DNA of 64,000 bases, taken from NCBI GenBank assembly GCA_026874595.1, contig CM049307.1:63392370-63456369 (forward strand), written 5' to 3'. The notes beneath the pieces are model-generated. The model had not been told where the DNA came from, searched no databases, and saw nothing but the letters and a program-made list of their open reading frames with translations. Shown here one piece after another: positions 1-13,489 of this stretch. A program made the translations under genes and the position numbers. The first letter of the stretch is position 1; each line of letters starts with the position of its first letter. The DNA is from Sipunculus nudus. Its lineage: Eukaryota; Annelida; Sipuncula; Golfingiida; Sipunculidae.

Positions 1-420
1 AGTCTTAATGACTCAAAGCTGCAGTGTGTGCAGGAAGGTTACAGCTGGTTGCAGCTTCCATGATTCAAAGCTGCAGTGTGTGCAGGAAGATGCAAGAAGA
101 TTAAAGCTGGTTGCAACTTCTATGATTCAAAGCTGCAGTGTGTGCAGGAAGGCTGTGAGAAGGTTACAACTGGTTGCAGTTTCAGTGACTCAAAGCTTCA
201 GTGTGTGCAGGAAGGCTGCAGGGTTTGATCAGTTACCAACAGCCTCTATGACTGAAAGCTGATGTGTGTGATAACAGGTATATGTTAAGCCACAGCCGGA
301 ATGACTTGAAATTGCGATGTGTGCAGCAAGACTTTGAAGAGTCAGTGTAGGATAGTTGCACAAAGGAGTCAACTGGCAGCAGCACCCACAACTGACAGCT
401 GATGTGTGCAGAATTCTATA
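1..420. repeat. Minisatellite, about 63-bp unit
   Basis: Units beginning GAYTCAAAGCTGCAGTGTGT recur at about 10, 61, 123, 186 and 249, a spacing of 52 to 63 bp, and fade into degenerate copies up to about 410. The array continues left of the window. Because 63 is a multiple of three it keeps one frame open for 84 codons, but the product has no recognisable domain, so I treat it as non-coding. Confidence 0.75.
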
Positions 421-1277
421 GCCAACCTAACATGTAGACAAATTAAGACTACATAGTGGCAGCAGTGACTGTACATCTTACCCTACAGTGGTTGGCTCAC
501 TGGATTTTGGAGGGAACGACACCAGTCTTTGTGAACTTGGAAGTTCTGTATTGTTATCTCTGGTAAAGAATATGCAAATCAGTTGCTCATCTCACTATAT
601 GATATCTCACAATATGAGAGTTGAGTATTACAGTACTTCTCTCCTGATAAGATACAGATAAGGTATATTAAAGTTTAGAGTTCATTTCTTCTTTGAAAGA
701 TAAAAGTACTAATAGAATCCTCTTATAAACCTATTTACTGACTGTTATTAATTTTCAGACAATTAGACAATCAGATATACTATCTCACTTTTATTGGGCA
801 ATCTGTTTCCCCTTACATGTCTTGCATGGCACTAAACACAGTTAACAAATGTCAGACATTGCTTTCTATCCAAAACCATCCATGTGTATTGATACATGGG
901 CAACTGATAGATAATAAAATAATAAATATATAAACTTAAATATTATATGATACATCAGACCTACAGTAAAGGACAGCATACACCAGCTGGGCAAATAGCA
1001 ATCACCCTAATGGATACTACTGCACATTCTTTTAATATTAAAATTTATATAGTTTTGTCACATTTATCAAAAAATCATGATTGCAGTGGTTGTTTGCTAC
1101 AAAGTTGCAACAACTTAGTTGCATGGTGCAGACTACTCACAATTTCTGTTGCAAATTAGTTTGCAATAGCAAATTTTGCCACAGATCTCCTGCATACTTC
1201 TTGCAGAATTTTATATGCTGACTGTTTGCATGCAACAGTGATTAATTTGCATGGTTTCATGGCTTCAATCGTCTTCT
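421..1277. other. Unassigned AT-rich DNA
   Basis: No gene, RNA or clear repeat seen. It lies downstream of exon G and is expected to be intron of the NMDA receptor gene. Confidence 0.5.
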
Positions 1278-1337
1278 GTGGTGTAGGACTAGAGCACAGG
1301 GATCAAAGCTGTAAGTTCATGAGTTTGAACTGCAGCC
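1278..1337 (+). repeat. tRNA-like SINE head (relic)
   Basis: GTGGTGTAGGACTAGAGCAC resembles a degenerate tRNA D-arm and A-box, and about 26 bases further on GAGTTTGAACTGC resembles a B-box with the CpG lost. Together they look like the 5' part of a tRNA-derived SINE. No body or tail is recognisable because the satellite starts directly after it. Confidence 0.35.
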
Positions 1338-2815
1338 AAGGAGTGGAGAGTTTTTTTCATTTAGCCACCCACCCAGGGTGAGTACTCAGGAAAGGAGCGG
1401 AGACTTTTTTTTTTCAGTCAGCCGACCACCCAGGGTGAGTACTCAGGAAAGGAGCGGAGACTTTTCTTTCAGTCAGCCACCCACCCAGGGTGAGTACTCA
1501 GGAAAGGAGCAGAGACTTTTTTTAAGTCAGCCAACAACCCAGGGTAGGTACTCAGGGAAGGAGCAGAGAGATTTTTTTCAGTCAGCCAACAACCCAGGGT
1601 GAGTACTCAGGAAAGGAGCGGAGAGATTTTTTCAGTCAGCCAATAACCGAGGGTGAGTACCCAGGAAAGGAGCGGAGATTTTTTTTCAGTCAGCCAACAA
1701 CCCAGGGTAGGTACTCAGGGAAGGAGCAGAGAGATTTTTTTCAGTCAGCCTACAACCCAGGGGGAGTACTCAGGAAAGGAGCAGAGAGATTTTTCAGTCA
1801 GCCAATAACCGAGGGTGAGTACTCAGGAAAGGAGCGGAGATTTTTTTTCAGTCAGCCAACCACCCAGGGTGAGTACTCAGGAAAGGAGCTGAGACTTTTT
1901 TTAAGTCAGCCAACAACCCAGGGTGAGTACTCAGGAAAGGAGCAGAGAGATTTTTTCAGTCAGCCAACAACCCAGGGTGAGTACTCAGGAAAGGAGCAGA
2001 GAGATTTTTTCAGTCAGCCAACAACCCAGGGTGAGTACTCAGAAAAGGAGCAGAGACTTTTTTTAAGTCAGCCAACAACCCAGGGTGAGTACTCAGGAAA
2101 GGAGCGGAGATTTTTTTTCAGTCAGCCAACAACCCAGGGTGAGTACTCAGGAAAGGAGCAGAGAGATTTTTTCAGTCAGCCAACAACCCAGGGTGAGTAC
2201 TCAGAAAAGGAGCAGAGACTTTTTTAAGTCAGCCAACAACCCAGGGTGAGTACTCAGGAAAGGAGCAGAGAGATTTTTTCAGTAAGCCAACCACCCAGGG
2301 TGAGTACTCAGGAAAGGAGCTGAGACTTTTTTTCAGTCAGCCAACAACCCAGGGTGAGTACTCAGGAATGGAGCGGAGACTTTTTTCAGTCAGCCACCCA
2401 CCCAGGGTGAGTACTCAGGAAAGGAGCCGAGACTTTTTTTCAGTCAGCCACCCACCCAGGGTGAATACTCAGGAAAGGAGCGGAGACTTTTTTTCAGTCA
2501 GCCAACAACCCAGGGTGAGTACTCCGGAAAGGAGCAGAGAGATTTTTTCAGTCAGCCAACAACCCAGGGTGAGTACTCAGAAAAGGAGCAGAGAGATTTT
2601 TTAAGTCAGCCAACAACCCAGGGTGAGTACTCCGGAAAGGAGCAGAGAGATTTTTTCAGTCAGCCAACAACCCAGGGTGAGTACTCAGAAAAGGAGCAGA
2701 GAGATTTTTTAAGTCAGCCAACAACCCAGGGTGAGTACTCAGGAAAGGAGCAGAGAGATTTTTTCAGTCCGCCAACAACCAAGGGTGAGTACTCAGGAAA
2801 GGAGTGGTGTGCTTT
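1338..2815. repeat. 54-bp satellite array, about 27 copies
   Basis: Head-to-tail units of about 54 bp (up to 57 when the T tract is long). Each unit holds GTGAGTACTCAGGAAAGGAG, a GAGA and T6-T9 tract, then CAGTCAGCCAACAACCCAGG. Variation is mainly in T-tract length and a few CpG or transition sites. The unit length is a multiple of three, which explains the short ORFs at 1378-1602 and 2368-2604. Confidence 0.93.
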
Positions 2816-3309
2816 TTCAGGTTTGGCACTCTGCAGGCTTAATGAGAAGACTGTGCCTCTCAGTCTTGTTTCACACACAAAAGTGAACTTTTCACAGGTT
2901 TCAGGTGGTATGTCCCAGCAAATGGGAAGATGTAACATACCCAGGACACACATACAGGTGCAGAACACTGAGCCCGGTTGATTAGGCTACTCCCGGTCAT
3001 TCTGTCCTAAACCGAAATGGATTCTGCAGATGTATATAATACTTAGTTAAGCATGCATTATAAAGTGGATACAAGCAAGTACCTCAATCAAATATATTAC
3101 AAGAAATAACAATTTGCATGTGAAATTCTGACTTGTCTAAAACCTTGTTGCATATAGTTGCTGCACATCTGCAGCCAACATCCCTGGCAAGCATGTCTTA
3201 TGCTTAGGGTCTAAAGGAAATTTATAGGTTTATATTATAAACTTTTTTCGCTGTTTGAACCTGTTATTTGTTATTATTTACTTTGTTATTAACTTTTGTT
3301 ATTATTTAC
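2816..3309. other. Intron sequence next to exon G
   Basis: Start of the intron following exon G in the transcript. Nothing else recognised. Confidence 0.5.
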
Positions 3310-3533
3310 TTTGTTAAGGAATCATTCACAGTTCCGACTCTGCAGACATGAGCGAGTGGGGGGCATTTTCCAGTTGCTGGGTCCACATCATTATACACCA
3401 CAAATGGTCTCTCCTTCAAAGTGACTACTTTGAGCTGGTACTTCTCAGGCCGACCTTTAGGGGGCAGTGGAGAGTCACCTGGCCATGTTATATCATTTAA
3501 CTCCAGACCTTTAGTCTCACTCCAGGTCCCTAT
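3310..3533 (-). CDS. GRIN: NMDA receptor exon G (ATD-LBD linker and S1 start)
   Basis: 224 nt encoding residues 424-497 plus two bases. It begins IGTWSETKGLELNDITWPGD, the GluN linker, continues PPKGRPE, and then enters the ligand-binding segment: KYQLKVVTLKERPFVV, GKCPPLAHVCRVG. The two cysteines are those that precede the CCYGFCIDL-type block of S1, which would be on the next exon, off the window. The donor ACAAA|gtaaat is inferred because the frame stops two bases later; it is plausible but not strong. Confidence 0.84.
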
Positions 3534-6500
3534 CTGAAAATAAGATCACAAACATTTACTAACTTAGTTAAAATGTGTTTATCAACAAGCGCAGCTAACT
3601 CTTCAAATACAGGTACAGTGGAACCTGACTGAAAGTCCACTAGCCTAATAAGACCATCCCTGAGTGAATCAAAAGCATCCACACTGGTCATACCTGACCC
3701 GCCTTATTTAATAAGACCACCTGTGAATAAAGACCACGTATGGTCATTAGCACATGTGGTATTATTATACAGATTTCACTGTATTAACATTTGTGTTTCC
3801 ATTTTCCTGTTTTCAGAAACATTTATCATTTTATTAGATCAGCTTCAGGGCTGTAATGATACATATTTTCTCATGATACAATACATATCACATCATTATG
3901 TTCAATATACACATATATGATATACACATTGTATTGTAATTTAGATTCCAAATCAAATTTTCCCTTAATGTAAGCTTCTTACTCTCATGAAATATAATTC
4001 CAAACCATATATAAAATTGATTTCCAAACCACTAGCCAATGTGATGAGATTCAAATTGTTTCTTACCAATTAGGTTTTATCTTAGACGCATTTTGTAAAG
4101 GCACATAAACTTTTGCAAATATATGTGTATTACCTCATGATATCAAGTCATATAGGATGAATATAAAAGTTTACCAGCAAGATCTTCTGGGCACATGTAC
4201 TTACATTTCCCATTTCACCTATTTAATACATTGTTATGGTACCGTGTGTTAGTCAACACAATCTGTGTGTGTATGTTTACCATAAAAAGACTGCGTGACA
4301 AGATGTCCGATCTCATACATACACACCTCTGAATTAAGAAACATGAAAGAAGAAACGCCAGTTGTAAGCTTGAAAAAGCTTGATTTTTGAAGTTATGTGG
4401 TATGGCTTCCAGGTATCTTACATTAATTTTGAGCTTTTTGCTTCTGATCATGCCAAGTGTAAGCTTTTCAAACTGATCGCACATAGTGCAAGCTATTTCA
4501 AACTTATGCACAGCAGTATGCAAAAGGTTTTAATGTGAAATATTAACAGATTAGCATGATATTTTAAGGAGAAAACACTATACTTCATGTATATTTAACA
4601 TGCCTGGTATGTAAATAGGTCCCTTGAAGACTTTATTTTAATGTCGGACATTGCTCTGCATTGTATGATCAATTGTCTTCAACGTATTCATACATGAACT
4701 TCCAAAGATAACAACATGATATTAGACATCAATTTGGTGTGCTGTGTTGTTCTGAAGGTGCATTTGAGTGAGTATGCAATTGGGAAACAACTTTATCTCT
4801 TTTAATATTTCACTAGTTAAACCAAAGGCTATCTAGACTATTGGAGGCTGAGGTCATCACAAGAAGTAAGTATCTCCATGAGGTAGCGTCTCGCTGCAGG
4901 TCCAATTCTGTGCAGAAGTTCAGAAGAAGTTTTTTTTTTGAGATTCTGTAAAAGTTTGATAAATTTGCATATTTTATGAATTTCAAAATTATTTGCACAA
5001 GCTTCAGGTAAAATAAAATCAAAACTGGTCAAGAAATAGAGAAGCATTTTTTGTGATGTTTGATTAAATTTGCATAAATATGTACTATTAATGATTTTGG
5101 AAATTCTGTGTACAACTTTCAAACCCTACAACTAGCCTTATCAGATAAAATAAAGAAAATTAAAATCTGTCGAGAAATAAAGCAGAAGGGGTAAGTTGAA
5201 AATTGTTGAGAGATGCTGGAGAGAAGGATGGATCACCACGGCAAAAGCTATGGCTCAACAAGATAAATATATCAAACTTCACCTTAATTACCTCCTTTTT
5301 TTATACACAGAGACAGTTAAACAATAACATGGTGCAATTCTATGCATCCTAACTTATTTTTACTTATCTTGCAGATTTTTTACTATTATATTCTCACCTG
5401 TGCCCAAGTATGTCCCCGTTTTACATTCATGATCTGCATTTTGATGGGATAAGTTTCAAATCTAGGATTCACAAGCATGGGGTCTGGCTTTTCCTTAGAT
5501 TTCACCAGATATCTGCAACAAAAACAAGAGCAGAAATTAATAACCTGGGGTGACATGGAAGAATAGGACTGCACAAAGGATCTTTCTACTGCATTTCAAA
5601 TACAGCAGTTATTGACAAGAGCACTGCAGTGGTGCATTATATGCCCATGTGTCTTGTCTTGTGAACTGAGTATGTGTGGGTTTTACTGAAAATTTAATTC
5701 AAGTGAGAAACATTCTATTGGTAAATATTTATCAGTCTCATGAAAATCCATCAAATTGATGGTTGGTCTTCATTAAACCACCACAGTCTGGTGACCTCTG
5801 ACTACATTATAAGTATGCAATGATTTTGACAGGTTAATTTGTTAATTTTCCTGTTGATCAAGTCACCAGAATCCACCATTTTCCTGGTAATTTATTGCAG
5901 CAACAATAAATTTAATGGACAGACAGGTGGCACACCAGATTGACCGTGAGTATACCATAATATGTCCTGTACAAAGTTTATAGTTGTACATGCAAAGGGT
6001 ACTTTCTGTTGCTTTCTTAATACTGCAGTTATCAGAAAGGAAGTTCACTGAACATGTCTCGAATTAGGCCCACAGAGACATAAAGAAAACTAATGATTGA
6101 ACTTATTCTCAAGCCGTAACTATGTATCTGGCAGTTGTAAAACCTGACTTAGTCCAGAAAAATTCCAAACATTTTTTTAATGTTAAAATAACAAGTAAAC
6201 CATGAGACATAGAGATGATACTACTGGTTAATAATAAGAATTAAAATAGTTATTTGCAAATGAAGTGAAAATATCATTACCAATTGCATGGAAATTCATG
6301 AAGCATTTTCAGAATTTGGGTAAAAATTAAACATCCATCATTTTACAGTGATTTCAGTAAAATATCTTAATACAGTGCTGTCACTCTGATATAATGAAAC
6401 TCTGGATTTAATGAAAAAAAGTATAATATGTTAAGAGATAAAATATCAAATAATCTGTCAAACGTATGAAAAAAACTATCAAGTCAATGCCAACTTGCCC

Positions 6501-6746
6501 AATCTCATATAATTTCACTGAATTTGATTCTTCTAAAGCTTAAGAAATGATATTTGCAATCAATTGGTGATAAATAGCATTATCAGTATATCATATAAGC
6601 AGTCATTTTGTCAAACACTGGTTAATCTTAGGTCAATAAAATGTCACTATTATGAAGCACTGACAGAACATATCACTCCCATCAAGATCTGAAATATACT
6701 GGTTTAACAGCCTAAAATCATCATCTTGAGGATGCAGATGTGAGCC

Positions 6747-6837
<91 letters not shown>

Positions 6838-9800
6838 GTATTAACACCTGGAAAAGTATGAAAAGGTTCAAGAAGTAGTATTTCTGGAAAAGTGTATTAC
6901 TTTTTCAAAGGTACAGGGGCAAAATGCTTCATCCATAAACTGCACATGCACTGGAGTTTATGTATAAGACTGAGGCACTGAAGCACTTCCATATTTCTGT
7001 TTGTTGGATTGGACCTTCTATCATACTCTTGTGTTAAAATATCATTAAATACATCAGAGATTCAATTCACAGTAAAAAGAGTTGCATTAGACCATCCAAC
7101 TAGCTGAAACAGAGTGAAACTGAACACTTACTCAAACCAGACAGCAGAATCATACCAGTATGTTAAATTACTGCTACAGTTGAACTTTGGGGACAAGTCA
7201 ATATCTCCTATTTGGTTGTCTTCCTTGTCCAGCACCAGCATATTGACTGCATCAAACCAGAGCTTCACCATATCTTTGATCACGTTCTCCATGACGGGAA
7301 CTTCATGGCTGAAGTAGGTCGCTGATGTTAAACAAAGTTAGTCATCACAGGCTGTCATTAACATATACATCACATAATCAATGATTAATAATATGTTTCT
7401 CAAGCACTTTTTAGGGGAAAATGATGCGGGCTTGCAGCATTTATTTTTTAACTGTGAAAATAGTATAAAACCTCATTAATTATTTCTCAGGCACTAGCAT
7501 AGAAATGACAAGTAATGATAAAATATGAGATAATAATTGATGTATAGGTAGAATTGTCATAATTTTGAAAGGATCTTCGAAATATGTAACTTTTTTTTTC
7601 TTTTATGTGTAATATCAACATACAAAGCAGATTATATAAAACTACAGGTGTAAAAATATCGCACAGGACACTGGACTACGCAGGGCAACAGTTAGCCATT
7701 ACATGGTGGATTCCCCATCTAAATGTGTTATTAGAACAAGATCCAAGATCATCTAATAAAGGAATACATTAGAAGTTCCTATAAGCCTCATATAATCTTT
7801 GTTGGTATTTCTTATTTTAAATTTTAACTGCAAAAGTAGTAGAACTGAAGTTGGTCAAAAAACCAATATCTTCCAATGGACCGCAAAGGCAGCCATGTTA
7901 AATCAAGCCAAACAGTCACAAAGCATTTAAATAGGATAAATACACAAATAATTTCTTTTTGTGGAACAAAATTTTACATTTGAATGGTCTTGTACAAAAA
8001 TTTGACCGATTCAAAGTGTTTATTAAAGGTTATAGTTTATGTTTTTATAGAAAACTGAGCATAATGACACATCTTTTTCTATGGACACTGGCACTGCGTT
8101 GTTGCCGCTAAAGAAAATATGATATTATGATATTTTAAGGTCTTTATCAAAGAAGTCAGGTTTAAATTTAAAGCTATTAACTGTCCCATAGATTTTGAAT
8201 TTCAACTCTACAAGTTTATACAAACATAGCCTCCTTCATCCCCCTCTAACCAATCCTCAAAGTTTTCTCAAATGTTTTCTTTTATTAACCATTTCTTTGA
8301 TAATTTTTTTTACAAATATGCTCGGCATACTCTTTTTGGTCTATCACAGCCTGTGAAATTCAATGCCTTTCCTTAAAATTCACAAAATTAGCTACATTCA
8401 AGCAATTGCAAGGCCTTGAAAATATCTTAAAACTAGAACACAGGTAGTCGACAAGCGACTGTGTATCCGCCAAAATCAGAGTGGAACGGGTGAAGTGAGG
8501 CATGGACTGAGTGGCAAGGGGAAATAGAGTGAAGTGTTGCATATTAGCATGGATGTCTGCAGCCAAAATGTGCATGTAGGTTGTGCCACCTACCACAAAA
8601 TCCAGAAAGCTGTTGTATACATATGCAAAAGTTAAGGCAGTGTAAGTTTTGGAAAAATCCTTCCAGTAGTCTCAGAGGAGTTCTCCGGAAACAAATGTGG
8701 CGGCGGCAGTGGAACCCCGTCAAAAACATAGTATTCGCAAAACTTTGTTTTGGCGGATACAAATATTTCCAAGAAATTTTAATGATTTTGAAGCTGGTGG
8801 ACATTAAATAATACAGTACCAGGGTTCATACTCACCTGGTAAATATAAATTTGAGGAGTTTTACAGGTTTTCTTGAGGATTTTCCAGGTCATAAATTAAC
8901 AACAAGACTAAATAATCTTTTCAAATATTAAAGGGGGATGGAAGGGCTTTAGATATTCACAAATGTGCAGCATTTAGTCTCACCTGAGAACTAAACTGAT
9001 TCATGCCTTAGCGAACACTCAAGCTCTTATGATATAGAATGCAAATAACACAGTTGAGAAATCTATTGCGACCAACATGGACTTCACCCAATATTTAAGG
9101 TACATTCCATGTGTAAATAAAAAATAAAACAAGTGACCCATGTGTCATGTCGCTCAGCTGACAGGGAAGAGATTCGCTAAAGGAAATTTTATCATCAGAA
9201 TGGTAGTATATACCCATTCAACTGAAGCATCAAACAGATTAACCAACAGGCCAAGATTTAGTCTTTATTTATATATCTCAAAAATAGAGAAAAAATGTGT
9301 AAACTTTAAAAACTAGAATACGGGTAGCCGACAAGTGACCACGTGTATCCGCCAAAATCAGAGTGGAACAGTTGAAGTGAGGCATGGATTGAGTGGCAAG
9401 GGGAAATAGAGTGAGGTATGTTGCATATTAGCATGGATGTCTGCAGCGTAAATGTGTATGTAGGTTGTGCCACCTACCACAAATCCAGAAAGGTGTCCAA
9501 GTTGTATACATATGCAAAATTTTAGGCAGAAAAGTCAAACCACTACATGTATATGAGTGATTTTAGCCAACGGCAGACAAACAGACAGACACTGTGGAAA
9601 AATGGTTGCAGGTGGCCCCTCCAGTTTTGTGTATGATAAAGACCTATGTGAGATCTATACACATGCAAAATTTTGGCCCAATCGTTCAAATGGTTCCCGA
9701 GATATGAGCTCGGATGTCTGCAGCGTAAACTAGAAAGTAGGTGGCGCCACCTGTCATAAAATCAAGAAAGCTATCCAGGATGTATAAAAGTGCAAAATTT

Positions 9801-12800
9801 TAGGCAGATATGTCAAACCACTGCCGAGATATGAGTGACATTATCCCACGGCAGAAAACAGACAGATGCTGTGCAAAAACAGTTTTGCGTATGATAAAGA
9901 GCTATGTGATATCTATACACATGCAAAATTTTGGCCCAATCGGTCAAACAGTTCCTGAGATATGAGCTTGGATGTGATCAGCTTGAACGTGAATGTAGGT
10001 GATGCCATCTGTCATAAAATCAAAAAGCTATCGTGGATGTATATGCATGCCGAATTTCAGGTGAATTAGTCAATTCACTGCAGAGATATGAGTGATTTTA
10101 ACCCAAGGCAGATGAACAGATGGACACTGTGCAAACATGGTTACAGGTGGCCCCACCATTTTTTTGTATGTTATAAAGCAATCCAAGGGCTACATTTGTA
10201 TAAATTTTATTTCCTGATTGGTCAATCGGTTCCCGAGATATGAGGGTTTATGTGTGGAAACAGACGCACAAATGGACGCTGGATAGAGGGGAAAGGTCAG
10301 AGGTCAACACAAATTGGTTAGGCACTAGTTCACATGTGACTAGATAATTGGTGTAAGTTTCGGAAAAATCGGTCCATTTTTCTCAGAGGAGCTCTCTGGA
10401 AACAAACGTGGCAGCTGCTGAGGAACCCGGTCAAAAACATAGTATCTGCAAAACTTTGTTTTGGAGGATACAAAAATACAGGTGGCTCCACCAATCTGCA
10501 GAAACTAATAAAAACACTTAATGGTCAATATCCATGCAAAGAATCATGGTGATCTCCGCATAAGTTGTTCAGATACTTCAGCTTTTGTATCAAATTGTCC
10601 ATTATTCTGAGGGATACTTCAGAGTCCTATAGCTTGAAGGATATGGGTAACAGAGACCTAATTTCAAGTTTCCACAGGCACTCTTCATGGGCCTCCTTGC
10701 ATGACAAGAATGAAGTTTCTAGGTCCAGTTGTTGCAATTTGTACCCTGTTGACAGATAACCACATCTTTAAAGGTCTCAAAAAAAGAGAAAAAAAATTTG
10801 GTAAAAATGTGAAAAAAATAGAGGTGGCGCACCCAGTCTGCAGAAACAGATGGAACAGCTCATGATCAATATGTATGCCGAAAATCATGCCCATCAGTGT
10901 TGTAGTTATTGAGATATTGAAGATTTTGTATGAAATTTTTGACTACTCTGGGGGGTACTTTGGGGCCCCATAGCTCGAAGGATATGGGTAACAGAGACCT
11001 AATTTCTTGTTTCCATGGAGACTTTTCATAGGTCTCTCAGTGTGTCAAGGATGAAGATTCTAGGTCCAGTCGTTACGATTTGTGCCACGCTAACAGATGA
11101 CAGCATCCTTAAAGGTCTCAAAAATAGAGGAAAAAATCATAAAAAAAACCCAAACAAATACAGGGTGTGCCACCAGTCTGCAAGAACTGATGAAACACCC
11201 CTTGATCAATATGTATGCCAAAAATCATGACCATCAGTGATGTAGTTATTGAGATATTGAAGTTTTTGTATGAATTTTTTTACTACTCTGGGGGTAATTT
11301 GGGGCCCCATATCTCGATGGATATGGGTAACAGAGACCTAATTTCCTGTTTCCATGGAGACTTTTCATAGGTCTCTCAGTGTGTCAAGAATGAAGATTCT
11401 AGGTGCAGTCGTTACGATTTATGCTACGTTAACAGATGACAGCATCCTTAAAGGTCTCAAAAATAGAGTAAGAAATCGTAAAAAAATCAAACAATATAGG
11501 TGGCGCCACCAGTCTGCAGGAACTGATGGAACATCTCATGATCAATATGTATGCCGAAAATCATGACCATCAGTGATGTAGTTATTGAGATATTGAAGTT
11601 TTTGTATGAAATTTTTGACTACTCTGGGGGGGTACTTTGGGTCCCCATAGCTCGAAGGATATGGGTAACAGAGACCCCTATTTCTGGTTTCCAAGGAGAT
11701 TTTTCATGGACCTTTCAGTGTGTCAAGAATTAAGATTCTAGGTCCAGTCTTTACGATTTTTGCCTTGTTAACAGATGTTCACATTTTGAAAGGTCTCAAA
11801 AATAGAGAAAAAAATTCATTAAAAAATCCAACCATACAGGTGGCGCCACCAGTCTGCAGGAAGTGATGACACATCTCATGATCAATAGTTTTGCCACAAA
11901 TCATGACCATCAGTCAAGAAGTTAATGAGATATTGAAGTTTTTGTATGAAATTTTTTACTTTTCTTGGGGGTACTTTGGGGCCCCATAACTCAAAGAATA
12001 TGGGTAACAGAGACATAATTTCTGGTTTACATGGAGACTTTTCATAGGTCTCTCAGTGTGTCAAGAATAAAGATTCCAGGTCCAGTCGTTACGATTTGTG
12101 CGACGTTAACAGATGACAGCATCCTTAAAGGTCTCAAAAATAGAGGGAAAAAATCGTGAAAAATCGAACAATACAGGTGGCGCCACCAGTCTGCAGGAAC
12201 TGATGGAACATCTCATAATCAATATGTATGCCAAAAATCATGACCATAAGTGATGTAGTTATTGAGATATTGAAGTTTTTGTATGAAATTTTTTACTACT
12301 CTGGGGGGTACTTTGGGGCCCCATAGCTCCAAGGATATGGTTAACAGAGACCTAATTTCTGGTTTCCAAGGATATTTTTCATGGACCTCTCAGTGTGTCA
12401 AGAAGTAAGATTCTAGGTCCAGTCTTTACGATTTGTGCCTTGTTAACAGATGTTCACATTTTGAAAGGTCTCAAAAATAGAGAAAAAAATTAGTAAAAAA
12501 TTGAACGATATAGGTGGCGCCACCAGTCTGCAGGAACTGATGGAACATCTCATGATCAATATGTATGCCAAAAATCATGACCATCAGTCAAGTATTTAAT
12601 GAGATATTGAAGTTTTTGCATGAAATTTTTTACTTTTCTGAGGGGTACTTTGGGGCCCCATAGCTGGAAGAATATGGGTAACAGAGACCTAATTTCTGGT
12701 TTCCATGGAGACTTTTCATAGGTCTCTCAGTGTGTTGATAATGAAGATTCTAGGTCCAGTCGTTACGATTTGTGCCTTGTTAACAGATGTTCACATTTTT

Positions 12801-13442
12801 AAACGTATCAAAAATAGAGAAAAAAATTCGTAAAAAATCGAAAAATACAGGTGGCGCAACCAGTCCTCAGGAACTGATGGAACATCTCATGATCAATATG
12901 TATGCCAAATATCATGACCATCAGTCAAGTAGTTAATGAGATATTGAAGTTTTTGTATGAAATTTTTTACTTTTCTGGGGGGTACTTTGGATCCCCATAG
13001 CTCGAAGGATATGGGTAACAGAGACCTAACTTCTGGTTTCCAAGGAGATTTTTTATTGACCTCTCAGAATGTGCCAGGTTAACGGACAGACGGACGGACA
13101 GACGGACAGACAGACGGACGGACAGACGGACAGACAGACGGACAGACGGACGACGGACAAAGAGTGATCGTTATAGCTCAGCTTGACTGAAAGTCAGCTG
13201 AGCTAAAAAACACTTGACACCAGTTTTTTCTACAGGACCTGGAAATGTAATTTAAAAAATCCATGAGTATTCCTGGTTTCAAGGTTGAGTATGAACCGTG
13301 AAGGTCATTTTATATGGTTAACAGTCACATTGACACCTGCTTCTGCATATATCACTTCAGAGTCAGGACTTGAGGGTTTATTTTTATATGATGTATAAGG
13401 TACTGCTTGTAGCTATCATATGCAAGTCTTAAAAAAAACCCT

Positions 13443-13489
<47 letters not shown>

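Larger units (their letters stand above)
9130..13208 (+). mobile_element. Family A Helentron-like element, copy A1 (contains C2)
   Basis: The 5' end is AAGTGACCCATGTGTCATG, followed by GCTCAGCTGAC at 9152-9162. The 3' end is a hairpin AGCTCAGCT..GTCAGCTGAGCT at 13175-13204 followed by A residues, so the 5' motif returns inverted. Inside lie the inserted copy C2, seven tandem units of about 337 bp (10480-13050) and an ACGGACAGACGG microsatellite (13080-13155). Subterminal inverted motifs, a central tandem array and a 3' hairpin are features of Helentron-associated elements (DINE-1, pearl). No Rep/helicase ORF is present. Confidence 0.72.

Noticed and set aside
8..262. 84-codon cysteine-containing ORF
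   Set aside because: It follows a 63-bp minisatellite whose unit is a multiple of three; no domain, signal peptide or splice structure was seen.
1378..2604. Short ORFs and a CRISPR-like look in the 54-bp array
   Set aside because: Units are contiguous with no unique spacers, and the frame is open only because the unit is 18 codons long. It is a satellite.
6372..6656. Possible mariner MITE with CAGTGCT ends
   Set aside because: The inverted ends match over only about seven bases and the right flank lacks TA.
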